Of a DNA stretch of 49,718 nucleotides, positions 17,334 through 25,411 are shown piece after piece (position 1 is the stretch's first letter; each line of letters starts with the position of its first letter). The notes under the pieces are model-generated. The model was not told where the DNA came from, ran no database searches, and saw only the letters and a program-made list of their open reading frames with translations. The stretch comes from Intestinibacillus sp964580155 (GTDB lineage: Bacteria; Bacillota; Clostridia; Oscillospirales; Butyricicoccaceae), in NCBI GenBank assembly GCA_964580155.1, contig CAZOJP010000009.1:1-49718 (forward strand), written 5' to 3'. Both the position numbers and the translations under genes were made by a program.

Positions 17334-19148
17334 ATGAATGCCAAAACCAGACGGGCTATATTGATTGTAGCCGCAATTACGCTCTTTTCCAGCGCGTTTC
17401 GCTTGAGTTTTATTCATTTTACCAACAAATTAGATTATAAAGATTTTTCACCTGCCGGCAAGGGAATTCTTGATTTGAGGGGGGTCTCGTTCCCGCACGG
17501 GAAAACCCTCAGGCTGGACGGGGCATGGGAATTCTATCCGTCCTGCTTTTTTTACGAGGACAAGCCGGGCGCCGCAAGCTACTCACAGGTGCCCGGCCTG
17601 TGGAACAAGGACACGGAAAATCAGGCATATCGCGACGTTACCTACGGCTCGTACAGGCTGAAAATTCTGCTCGACGACCCGATAAAGGATCCCTTGGCGC
17701 TCCGAATCGAAAGGGTTTCCAACGCTTATCGGCTGTTTATAAACGGCAATTTGACAGCAGAAAACGGGATCGTCAGTGTCGATCCCGTTTTACATCAAAA
17801 TTTCAGAATGCCGCGCACGGTTGAGCTCAGCGGCTCCGGCGGCAGCATCGAGCTTGTTTTCGAGGTTTCCAACAGCGCAGCACACGGCGGCATTACCGCG
17901 CCGATTCGTTTGGGTACGCACACGGCAATTCACAGACGAGTTAGTTTTTCGATCGGATTACAGGTGTTTGCGGCGGCCATTTGCCTGCTGCACAGTCTGT
18001 ACGCGATTGCATTCTATTTTCTTCGCATGAACAACCGAGGACTGCTTTACTTTTCCATGCTCATGTTTTTCACCGCGGCAAGCATTCTGACCAAATACGA
18101 TAAGGTGCTGCTTTCTATCCTGAATCCCGGTTTTGCGTGGCATATGAAGCTCGGCGTATTGTTTTACAACACCTCCATCATGCTCATTCCGCTCACCATC
18201 TACTTTTTTGTGGGCAAACCCCTGCCAATCCGCGTGATGCGCGTCTATGCGTTTTCCGCATTGGCCGCCGTCTCCGACCTTTATTGGGCTACTAAATTGC
18301 CATTTACGTTGCTTTTGCTCTGCTTTATGCTGGCTTCGGTCTTCCTAACGCTTTTGATGCTGTTTCGCGCTGTGCAAACCGAAGCGCAGATTGACTGCTT
18401 TTTAGTGGCATCGACCTTCCTTTGTATGGAGATCTTCTGGACCATCCTCACGAGCGTATTCTCCTTGACCACGCTTTATTATCCGTTTGATCTGCTGTTT
18501 GCCGTCGTCTTTTTTATTGTGTTTTGGCTGAAACGCTATGCGGATAATCTGACCAGAATGAAGCGCTTGGCGGATCGGGAGGTCGCTTGGCTGCAATCTC
18601 AAATGTAGCCGCACTTCATCTTCAACACCCTCAACTCCATTGTCTCGCTGAGCGTGCTGGATCTCCCCAAAATGCAGGCATTGATTGAAAAATTCAGCGA
18701 TTACTTAAGGCTCAGCTTTGATTTTAAAAACACCGATTTAACCGTGGATATTCACCACGAGCTCAAGCTCGTCAGCACCTATGTGTACATCGAGAAGGAG
18801 CGTTTCGGCAGCAGGCTCCGGGTGGTTTGGGAGGTTGACGGCGATCTCAACTTCACCATCCCACCCTTGACCATACAGCCTCTGGTGGAAAACTCGATCA
18901 AGCACGGCATCCTGCCGCGCGCGGAGGGCGGCACCGTTACCATACGTATCCAGAAAAATCCCGGATATTATCTGGTGGAGGTCGAGGATGACGGTGTGGG
19001 TATTTCCGAACGAAAGGATTCCAAAAGAGAAGGCATCGGCCTGAATAACATCAATAAACGGATCAAACAGCTCTATGGTGAGCGCCTGCTGATTGACAGC
19101 GCGCCCGGTCGGGGCACCCGAATATCCTTCAAGGTTCGTCTGCCGTGA
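17334..19148 (+). CDS. 7TM-type sensor histidine kinase interrupted by an in-frame amber codon
   Basis: The frame runs 604 codons with one TAG at 18606-18608. Order: an N-terminal membrane helix, an extracellular beta-rich sensor domain (residues about 35-200, LRLDGAWEFYPS, LALRIERVSNAYRLFING), seven membrane helices (about 205-410), then a LytS-type kinase. The kinase has PHFIFNTLNSI with the phospho-accepting histidine, LVENSIKHG, DDGVGI and GIGLNNINKRIKQLYG. The amber codon stands exactly before PHFIFN, where the family usually has glutamine, lysine or arginine (QMQPHF-type). A single C-to-T change from CAG explains it. I start the gene at 17334 because AAAGGA lies 10 bases upstream. Its partner is the convergent response regulator. 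As it stands, only the membrane sensor would be made, unless the stop is suppressed or is a sequencing error. Confidence 0.85.
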
Positions 19149-19193
19149 CAGAACCGGAAATCGTCGGCTTTCCCTGCCCCGTCTGTTTTGCCG

Positions 19194-20309
19194 TCAGAAG
19201 CGAGGGCTTTTCAGTCCGAAATACCACGCCCTCACCTCGGTGCCGGGCTCCTCGTCCAGCTCTCTTTTTAAAACGTCCTTCAATTTGTCGTAAGTCGCCT
19301 TGACCTTGCGTCTGTTGTTTTCCGACTCGAAAATCTGCATGAGGTAAAAGTAAGCCTTTTCCTCCAGCGGATACCGGTCAATGATGTCAAAGCACAGGTC
19401 GATCGCTTTCCCCATCATGCTATTTTCACAGTACCAATCGGCAAGCTTAAATGCCGCGTTGGTCCACAGCAGCATCAGCCTCTGCCTTTCGACATAGGCC
19501 CACTCATAGTCGTAGCCTTCCAAATATTCACCGCTTGCAAGCGCGATCGCTTTTTCATAATTTGCCACGGTGGCTTCGCCCATCTCGGCTTGGAGCAGCT
19601 GCTGAAATTCTTCAACATCGGTATAGACCTTGTGCAGCCTGAGCATATAACCATAGGCGCTGCCTGCGAGTATCAAATTTTCTTTATACGGCTCAATGGT
19701 CTTTCGCATCTGATAAACGCAGGTATAAAGCTGCTGAGATGCCTTTTCAGACGCGGTCGCCGGCCACAAAAGCTCGATAATGGCGGACTTTTCCACGTAG
19801 CTTTCGCGCCGGTGGAGCAAATAGTAAAAGAGCTGTTCCGCTTTGGAGGTTCTCCATTTCAGCGGGGCCGCGGCGCTGCCCACCATAAGCTGGGCATTTC
19901 CAAACAGCCGGATGCCGACCGACTGCGCCGCCGATGCTTCTTTTAAGCTCTGCACCCTGCTTTTGATGCGGCTGATGGTGTTTCCCAGTCTTTCCAGGGT
20001 GACGGGCTTTAAGATGTAGTCCAGCGCATTGATTTCAAACGCCTCGACGGCATATTCATTTTGCGCGGTCACAAATACAATGTTCAGCGCGGGATTTCGT
20101 TCAAAAAGCGCCTCGGCAAGCCTTAATCCGTCAATTTCCGGCATTTGAATATCCAAAAAAATCAGGTCCGCCTGTGCTATTTCCGCAGCACGAACGGCAA
20201 TCCGCGGATTCATAAAGGTCTTGATGACCTCGATTCCGCCGATTTTCATAAGCTGGTGCTCCAAATATTTAAGCGCCAGCTCCTCGTCATCAATCAGTAT
20301 TGCTCTCAT
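19194..20309 (-). CDS. Response regulator with winged-helix and BTAD domains
   Basis: A 371-residue regulator. The receiver domain covers residues 1-125: acidic IDDEE, phosphorylation aspartate in LIFLDIQMPEIDG and the lysine of ILKPVT. A winged-helix DNA-binding domain follows (about 140-225, WRTSKAEQLFYYLLHRR, ASQQLYTCVYQMRKTIE). The C-terminus is a bacterial transcriptional activation (BTAD) domain of helical repeats, as in SARP activators (EWAYVERQRLMLLW, PLEEKAYFYLMQIFE). I start at the ATG at 20309, six bases after AAAGGGGG. It converges on the kinase with 45 bases between the stops, an uncommon arrangement for a cognate pair. Its likely targets are the adhesin and sortase genes next door, by context only. 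Confidence 0.92.
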   Translation of the reverse strand: MRAILIDDEELALKYLEHQLMKIGGIEVIKTFMNPRIAVRAAEIAQADLIFLDIQMPEIDGLRLAEALFERNPALNIVFVTAQNEYAVEAFEINALDYILKPVTLERLGNTISRIKSRVQSLKEASAAQSVGIRLFGNAQLMVGSAAAPLKWRTSKAEQLFYYLLHRRESYVEKSAIIELLWPATASEKASQQLYTCVYQMRKTIEPYKENLILAGSAYGYMLRLHKVYTDVEEFQQLLQAEMGEATVANYEKAIALASGEYLEGYDYEWAYVERQRLMLLWTNAAFKLADWYCENSMMGKAIDLCFDIIDRYPLEEKAYFYLMQIFESENNRRKVKATYDKLKDVLKRELDEEPGTEVRAWYFGLKSPRF

Positions 20310-20413
20310 TTTCATCCCCCTTTTGCGCCTTCTGATTCTCTCTTTCTGCATTATACCTCATATTATGCGCATTGCGTCCGGTTTTTTAGAAAAATATCAA
20401 AACGAAGAGCAAA

Positions 20414-20465
20414 GCACCCCCAAAGCTGTGTACGGCATGTCCTACCGATCCGGCTTTGGGGGTGC
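20414..20465 (-). terminator. Long inverted repeat after the UPF0210 gene, terminator-like
   Basis: GCACCCCCAAAGC (20414-20426) and GCTTTGGGGGTGC (20453-20465) are perfectly complementary with a 26-base loop. It lies 20 bases after the UPF0210 stop and before the 5' end of the regulator. The T run is short. It also marks the right edge of the less GC-rich island. Confidence 0.55.
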
Positions 20466-20484
20466 GGTTTATTTTCTTGCGAGA

Positions 20485-21849
20485 TTAGTTTTTCAGGCTG
20501 TGGATGGGCGCGGGGACGCGGCCGCCGCGCGCGATGAACTTCGCGGGGGAAACCGTGGAAAGCGGCATAATGGGTGCGGCGCCGAGCAGTCCGCCGAACT
20601 CCACGCGGTCGCCGACCTGCTTGCCGACGGCCGGGATGACGCGCACCGCGGTCGTCTTGGTGTTGACAACACCGATTGCGATTTCGTCCGCGATGAGGCC
20701 GGAAATAACGTCCGCCGTTGTGTCGCCGGGCACCGCGACCATGTCGATGCCGACCGAGCACACCGCGGTCATCGCCTCGAGCTTTTGCATCGTGAGCACA
20801 CCGGCTTCCACCGCCGCGATCATGCCCTCGTCCTCGGACACCGGAATGAACGCGCCGGACAGGCCGCCGACCGACGAGGATGCCATGACGCCGCCCTTTT
20901 TGACCGCATCGTTGAGCATCGCGAGGATCGCGGTTGTGCCGCAGCCGCCGCAGACCTCCAGCCCGACCTCTTCGATGATGCGCGCAACCGAGTCGCCGAT
21001 GGCCGGTGTGGGCGCGAGCGACAAATCGACAATGCCGAACGGCACACCCAGACGGCTGCTTGCGAGCGAGCCGACGAGCTGACCCATGCGCGTGATTTTG
21101 AACGCGGTCTTTTTGATGACCTCGGCAACCTCACCGATCGAGCAATCGCCCGCGCGGCGGATGGCGGACTGCACCACGCCCGGGCCGGATACGCCGACGT
21201 TGATCACGGTTTCGGGCTCGCCGATGCCGTGGAACGCGCCCGCCATGAACGGGTTGTCGTCCACTGCATTTGCGAACACGACCAGCTTTGCGCAGCCCAT
21301 CGAGTTGTTATCCGCGGTGATTTCCGCGGTTTGTTTGATGATTTTGCCCATCAGCGCGATGGCATCAAGGTTGACGCCCGCCTTGGTCGACGCGACGTTG
21401 ACCGACGCGCACACGCGCTCGGTCGTGGCGAGCGCCTCCGGGATGGAGCGGATGAGGATTTCGTCTCCCTTGGCAAAGCCCTTTTGCACGAGCGCGGAAA
21501 AGCCGCCGATGAAGTTGACACCGGTCGCCGCCGCCGCGCGGTCAAGCGCGTGCGCAAGCGGCACGTAGCTGTCCGCTGTCGAGGTGGCGCCGATCATGGC
21601 GATCGGGGTGACGGAAATGCGCTTGTGGATGATCGGAATGCCCAGCTCGCGCTCGATCTGCTCGCCGGTCGCGACCAGCTTTTCCGCGCGGCGCGCAATC
21701 TTGTCATAAACCTTGTCGCACAGCACATGGATGTCGTCCGCGGCAAGGTCGCGCAGCGAAATCCCCATCGTGATCGTGCGGATGTCGAGATGCTCCTCCT
21801 CGATCATCTGGATGGTCTCCAGAATATCCTTTGTGTTAATCATAGACAT
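20485..21849 (-). CDS. UPF0210 / PFL-family protein
   Basis: A 454-residue protein of the UPF0210 (DUF711) family, related in fold to pyruvate formate-lyase but without a known reaction. Landmarks are IRTITMGISL near the N-terminus, FIGGFSALVQKGF, NVASTKAGVNLDAIALMG, the CGGCGTTAILAMLND segment and GGRVPAPIHSLKN at the end. It lies 15 bases downstream of an ACT-domain gene, and this pair (UPF0237 + UPF0210) recurs in many Firmicutes and in some species the pair acts together. It is probably the last gene of the lepA-hemW cluster. A weak GGGG site precedes the ATG; a second ATG two codons later is an alternative start. Confidence 0.93.
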   Translation of the reverse strand: MSMINTKDILETIQMIEEEHLDIRTITMGISLRDLAADDIHVLCDKVYDKIARRAEKLVATGEQIERELGIPIIHKRISVTPIAMIGATSTADSYVPLAHALDRAAAATGVNFIGGFSALVQKGFAKGDEILIRSIPEALATTERVCASVNVASTKAGVNLDAIALMGKIIKQTAEITADNNSMGCAKLVVFANAVDDNPFMAGAFHGIGEPETVINVGVSGPGVVQSAIRRAGDCSIGEVAEVIKKTAFKITRMGQLVGSLASSRLGVPFGIVDLSLAPTPAIGDSVARIIEEVGLEVCGGCGTTAILAMLNDAVKKGGVMASSSVGGLSGAFIPVSEDEGMIAAVEAGVLTMQKLEAMTAVCSVGIDMVAVPGDTTADVISGLIADEIAIGVVNTKTTAVRVIPAVGKQVGDRVEFGGLLGAAPIMPLSTVSPAKFIARGGRVPAPIHSLKN

Positions 21850-21864
21850 GTTCCCGTACCCCGC

Positions 21865-22134
21865 TTAAATCTTGTGCATCGCGTCGAAAATATCCTCGTG
21901 CATGGTGTGGATCTTCATGCCGAGGGCTTCGCCGTCGCGATCGAGACGATCGGCAAGGGTGTTGAAGTCAACGGTGCAGCGGTCGATATTGACCAGCATG
22001 ACCATTGCAAACATGTCCTCCATGACGTTCTGAGAGATGTCGACGATGTTGACCTCGTGCTCGCACAGGGTGTGCGAGAGCTTGGCGATGATACCGGTAC
22101 GGTCCTTGCCGACAACGGTGATGACTGCACGCAT
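21865..22134 (-). CDS. ACT-domain protein, UPF0237
   Basis: An 89-residue stand-alone ACT domain: RAVITVVGKDRTGIIAKLS, then VNIVDISQNVMEDMFAMVML. ACT domains usually bind amino acids and regulate enzymes; the ligand here is unknown. I start at 22134 because AGGAGG stands seven bases before this ATG. Gene order puts it between hemW and the UPF0210 gene, 28 and 15 bases away, which suggests co-transcription and a regulatory role for the UPF0210 partner. Confidence 0.93.
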   Translation of the reverse strand: MRAVITVVGKDRTGIIAKLSHTLCEHEVNIVDISQNVMEDMFAMVMLVNIDRCTVDFNTLADRLDRDGEALGMKIHTMHEDIFDAMHKI

Positions 22135-22162
22135 AGTGAATCCTCCTACAGATATGTGAATT

Positions 22163-23329
22163 TTATGAATAGACAGAATCGGGTGCGGAATCATCCGCAG
22201 ACAGAACCTCCGCGATAACCGCGTTTGACACCAGAAATCCGCGATCGGTCAGATACCAGCGGTCCATGTCGCACGCGGCAAGTCCGTGTGCGATGAGCGG
22301 ACGCAGCTTGTCCGCATAGGGCGCGAAATCGCGCTGAAACAGCCGGTGAAAGTCGCTTTCGGACACGCCGTCGCGCGTGCGCAGGCGCAGCATGAGGTAT
22401 TCGCCGTGGCGCTGCATCGTGGGCACGTCCTCCTCGTCGGACACGATCGAGCCGCCGTCCGCCGCAAGCCCCGCGCAGTAGGCGTCGAGGTCGCGCACAA
22501 AGGCAAAGCGGCGGCCGCCCAGATAGGAGTGGGCGCCCGGCCCCAGCCCGAGATATTCGGACAGGTCCCAGTATTTGCTGTTGTGGCGCGAGCGCTGCCC
22601 GGCGCGCGCCCAATTTGAGATTTCGTAGTGCGCAAAGCCCGCGTCCGCCAGCCGGCTGCACAGCGTAAGATAGGTTTCCGCCTGCGCGTCGTCATCGGGC
22701 AGGGGCGGATTTTCGCGCGCCATGCGCGTGCCCGGCTCGAGCTTGAGGCTGTAGCACGACAGATGCGCAGGGTGCAGGGCAAGCGCCGCCTCGACCGACG
22801 CGAGAAAGCCCGCGGTCGTCTGCTGCGGCAGGCCGTACATAAGATCCAGACTGAGGTTGGAAAAGCCGAGCGCGTGCGCGGTTTCGACCGCCGCGCGTGC
22901 CTCGTCAAAGATATGCACGCGGCCGAGCGCGGCAAGCTCCTCGTCGTTTGCCGATTGCAGGCCGACCGAAAGCCGGTTGACACCCGCTTTTTTGAGCTTT
23001 TTGAGCAGGCGCTTTGTCATGCTGTCCGGGTTGCACTCCACCGTGATCTCCGCATTCTTCGCGAGCGTAAAGCGCTTGCCGATTTCACCAAGCAGCGCGC
23101 TCAGCCGCTTTTCGCCGAGATGGGACGGGGTGCCCCCGCCAAAATAGATCGTATCGACCGTATAGCCGCCGCACACCGCGCCGTATGCGCGCAGGTGCGC
23201 GGTCAGCGCCGCAACATAGGCATCCATGCGGCCGCCCTGACCGGAAAGCGAGTAAAAATCGCAGTAATGGCATTTGGATACGCAAAAAGGGACGTGGATA
23301 TACAGTCCCAGCTGCTTTGTCAGTTTCAA
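22163..23329 (-). CDS. hemW: Radical SAM heme chaperone HemW
   Basis: A 388-residue protein of the HemN/HemW family. The radical SAM cluster motif is CVSKCHYCDF near residue 16. It lacks the fourth cysteine of true HemN (coproporphyrinogen oxidase). The GGGTPSHL, ECNPDSMT and LSVGLQSANDEELAALGR segments are typical of HemW, which carries heme to apo-proteins. It starts with TTG (23327-23329) after a G-rich stretch that includes GGAGG; there is no ATG in frame nearby. It follows lepA, as in Bacillus and other Firmicutes. Confidence 0.93.
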   Translation of the reverse strand: MKLTKQLGLYIHVPFCVSKCHYCDFYSLSGQGGRMDAYVAALTAHLRAYGAVCGGYTVDTIYFGGGTPSHLGEKRLSALLGEIGKRFTLAKNAEITVECNPDSMTKRLLKKLKKAGVNRLSVGLQSANDEELAALGRVHIFDEARAAVETAHALGFSNLSLDLMYGLPQQTTAGFLASVEAALALHPAHLSCYSLKLEPGTRMARENPPLPDDDAQAETYLTLCSRLADAGFAHYEISNWARAGQRSRHNSKYWDLSEYLGLGPGAHSYLGGRRFAFVRDLDAYCAGLAADGGSIVSDEEDVPTMQRHGEYLMLRLRTRDGVSESDFHRLFQRDFAPYADKLRPLIAHGLAACDMDRWYLTDRGFLVSNAVIAEVLSADDSAPDSVYS

Positions 23330-23346
23330 TGAAATGTTCCCCCCAC

Positions 23347-23403
23347 CTCCCCTTGCCGCGCGGCAAAGGGAGTTTTCGGAAAAACGCGCCGTGCGTTTTT
23401 CCG
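23347..23403. repeat. Two adjacent palindromes between lepA and hemW
   Basis: CTCCCCTTGCC / GGCAAAGGGAG around GCGC (23347-23372) is a near-perfect 26-base palindrome. Next to it CGGAAAAACGC-GCCGT-GCGTTTTTCCG (23377-23403) is a perfect 11 bp hairpin. The second may be the lepA terminator or an attenuator; the first resembles a dispersed intergenic palindrome. A purely terminating role is doubtful because the T run is inside the stem. Confidence 0.6.
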
Positions 23404-23410
23404 CGCCCGC

Positions 23411-25141
23411 TTAATCCTCGTCGAGCTTGAGCACCGCCATGAAGGCCTCCTGCGGCACCTCGACAGAGCCGAGCGAGCGCATGCGCTTTTTGCCTTCCTT
23501 CTGCTTTTCAAGCAGCTTTTTCTTGCGCGTGATGTCGCCGCCGTAGCACTTGGCAAGCACGTCCTTGCGCAGCGCCTTGATCGTTTCGCGCGCGATGATT
23601 TTCGCGCCGATGGCGGCCTGCACCGGAATTTCGAAGAGCTGGCGCGGAATATTTTCCTTGAGCTTTTCCACGATGCGCCGTCCGCGCGCGTACGCCTTGT
23701 CGCGGTGCACGATGAAGCTGAGCGCGTCGACCACGTCGCCGCCCAGTAAAATATCCAGCTTGACAAGCTCCGAGCGGCGGTAGCCCAGCATCTCGTAATC
23801 GAGCGAGGCATAGCCGCGCGTGCGGCTCTTGAGCGCGTCAAAGAAATCGTAAATGATTTCGTTGAGCGGCAGCTCATAGTGCAGCTCAACGCGCCCCTCG
23901 TCGATGTATTTCATGTCCTTAAAGACGCCGCGCCTGTCCTGGCACAGGTCCATAATGTTGCCGACATAGTCCGAGGGCGTCATGATGTTCGCCTTGACGA
24001 ACGGCTCCTCCGCCCATTCGAGCACCGCGGGATCGGGATAGTTGAGCGGATTGTCAATCATGCGCTCCTCACCGTTTGCGAGACACACCTTATAGATAAC
24101 GCTCGGCGCGGTCGTGATGAGGTCGAGGTTGTACTCGCGCTCCAGACGCTCCTGGATGATTTCCATGTGCAGCAGCCCGAGAAAGCCGCAGCGGTAGCCG
24201 AAGCCGAGCGCGATCGAGCTTTCCGCCTCAAAGGTCAGCGATGCGTCGTTGAGCTGCAATTTTTCGAGCGCGTCGCGCAGGTCGGGGTATTTGGAGCCGT
24301 CCGCGGGATACACGCCGGAAAACACCATGGGCTGCACCTTGCGGTAGCCGGGCAGCGGCTCTGTCGACGGATTTTCCACGCCCGTGATCGTATCGCCCAC
24401 GCGCGTGTCGGATACGTTCTTGATGGAGGCGGCAAAGTAGCCGACCTCACCCGCGGTCAGCTCGTCTGCCGGCGACAGCCCGAACGGCTGCAGATAGCCG
24501 CACTCGACAACCTGAAATTCCGCGCGCGTCGCCATCAGGCGCACCTTCATGCCCGGCTTGATGCGTCCGTCCATCACGCGCATATACACGATGACACCGC
24601 GGTAGGAATCGTACTGGCTGTCAAAGATGAGCGCGCGCAGCGGCGCATTCTCGTCGCCGGCCGGCGCGGGAACGTCGCGCACAACGCGCTCAAGCACCTC
24701 GCGGATGTTGATCCCCATCTTAGCGGACACCTCGGGCGCGTCCATCGCCGGGATGCCGATGATGTCCTCAATCTCCTTTTTGGCGCGGGCAGGCTCGGCG
24801 GAGGGCAGGTCGATCTTGTTGATGACCGGCACCACCTCTAGGTCGTGCTCAAGCGCCAGATAGGTGTTCGCGAGCGTCTGCGCCTCGATGCCCTGCGCCG
24901 CGTCCACGATGAGCAGCGCGCCCTCGCACGCCGCGAGCGAACGCGACACCTCGTAGTTGAAGTCGACGTGCCCCGGCGTGTCGATCAGGTTCATTTCGTA
25001 GGTCTCGCCGTCGTCCGCCACATATTCCATGCGCACCGCGCGCGCCTTGAACTGCTCAAGCAGGCGATCGGCCAGCGTCGATTTGCCGTGGTCAATATGC
25101 GCAATGATTGAGAAGTTTCTGATTTTGCTTCTATCCTTCAA
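23411..25141 (-). CDS. lepA: Elongation factor 4 (LepA) lacking the switch I segment
   Basis: About 576 residues of a ribosome-binding GTPase that back-translocates or remodels stalled ribosomes. G1 is AHIDHGKST, G3 DTPGHVDF, G4 NKIDLPSAEP and G5 SAKMG; the C-terminal YGGDITRKKKLLEKQKEGKKR is complete. Between DRLLEQ and KARAVRMEY, however, only a phenylalanine stands where other LepA proteins have about 27 residues with the switch I / G2 motif ERERGITI. The reading frame is kept, so about 78 bases are missing near 25046-25051. I start at TTG (25141) because GAGGTG lies seven bases upstream. The next gene is hemW. Without G2 the GTPase cycle should fail, so an assembly collapse is a real alternative. 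Confidence 0.92.
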   Translation of the reverse strand: MKDRSKIRNFSIIAHIDHGKSTLADRLLEQFKARAVRMEYVADDGETYEMNLIDTPGHVDFNYEVSRSLAACEGALLIVDAAQGIEAQTLANTYLALEHDLEVVPVINKIDLPSAEPARAKKEIEDIIGIPAMDAPEVSAKMGINIREVLERVVRDVPAPAGDENAPLRALIFDSQYDSYRGVIVYMRVMDGRIKPGMKVRLMATRAEFQVVECGYLQPFGLSPADELTAGEVGYFAASIKNVSDTRVGDTITGVENPSTEPLPGYRKVQPMVFSGVYPADGSKYPDLRDALEKLQLNDASLTFEAESSIALGFGYRCGFLGLLHMEIIQERLEREYNLDLITTAPSVIYKVCLANGEERMIDNPLNYPDPAVLEWAEEPFVKANIMTPSDYVGNIMDLCQDRRGVFKDMKYIDEGRVELHYELPLNEIIYDFFDALKSRTRGYASLDYEMLGYRRSELVKLDILLGGDVVDALSFIVHRDKAYARGRRIVEKLKENIPRQLFEIPVQAAIGAKIIARETIKALRKDVLAKCYGGDITRKKKLLEKQKEGKKRMRSLGSVEVPQEAFMAVLKLDED

Positions 25142-25233
25142 TTCGGTACACCTCAGCACTCTGTTTCGTCTGTGTGAAAATCTTTCCGTCCTGCCGCACG
25201 CATGAAACACGCGGCGGAGGTAACATGTATTAT

Positions 25234-25263
25234 ATTATACCACGAAGTTCGACACGCACACAA
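25234..25263 (-). promoter_or_regulatory. Promoter of the lepA cluster
   Basis: On the minus strand TTGTGT (25258-25263), 18 bases, TATAAT (25234-25239). It is about 95 bases upstream of the lepA start. Confidence 0.65.
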
Positions 25264-25330
25264 GGCGCAATTAAGATGGGTTTGTTCGCTTTTGCGCGTT
25301 CAGGTTTTACAATTTATTCATACCTGCCCC

Positions 25331-25390
25331 TTGACATCGCAGGGACGGAGTGGTAAATTGTATTTAGCACTCGGAGAGATAGAGTGCTAA
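25331..25390 (+). promoter_or_regulatory. Promoter and CIRCE operator of the hrcA-grpE-dnaK-dnaJ operon
   Basis: TTGACA (25331-25336), 17 bases, TAAATT (25354-25359). TTAGCACTC (25364-25372) and GAGTGCTAA (25382-25390) flank a nine-base spacer, which is an exact CIRCE element over the transcription start. HrcA binds CIRCE and represses the operon until heat shock. Confidence 0.97.
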
Positions 25391-25411
25391 CCCTTCGAAA
25401 GGAGGCCGACA

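Noticed and set aside
18606..18608. UAG as pyrrolysine
   Set aside because: No pyl genes or amber suppressor were seen, and pyrrolysine is not known at this place in kinases. A C-to-T change from CAG is simpler.
20221..22218. A 665-codon open frame on the plus strand
   Set aside because: Antisense to UPF0210 and ACT genes. Its product is an Arg/Asp/His-rich low-complexity chain, typical of shadow frames in GC-rich DNA.
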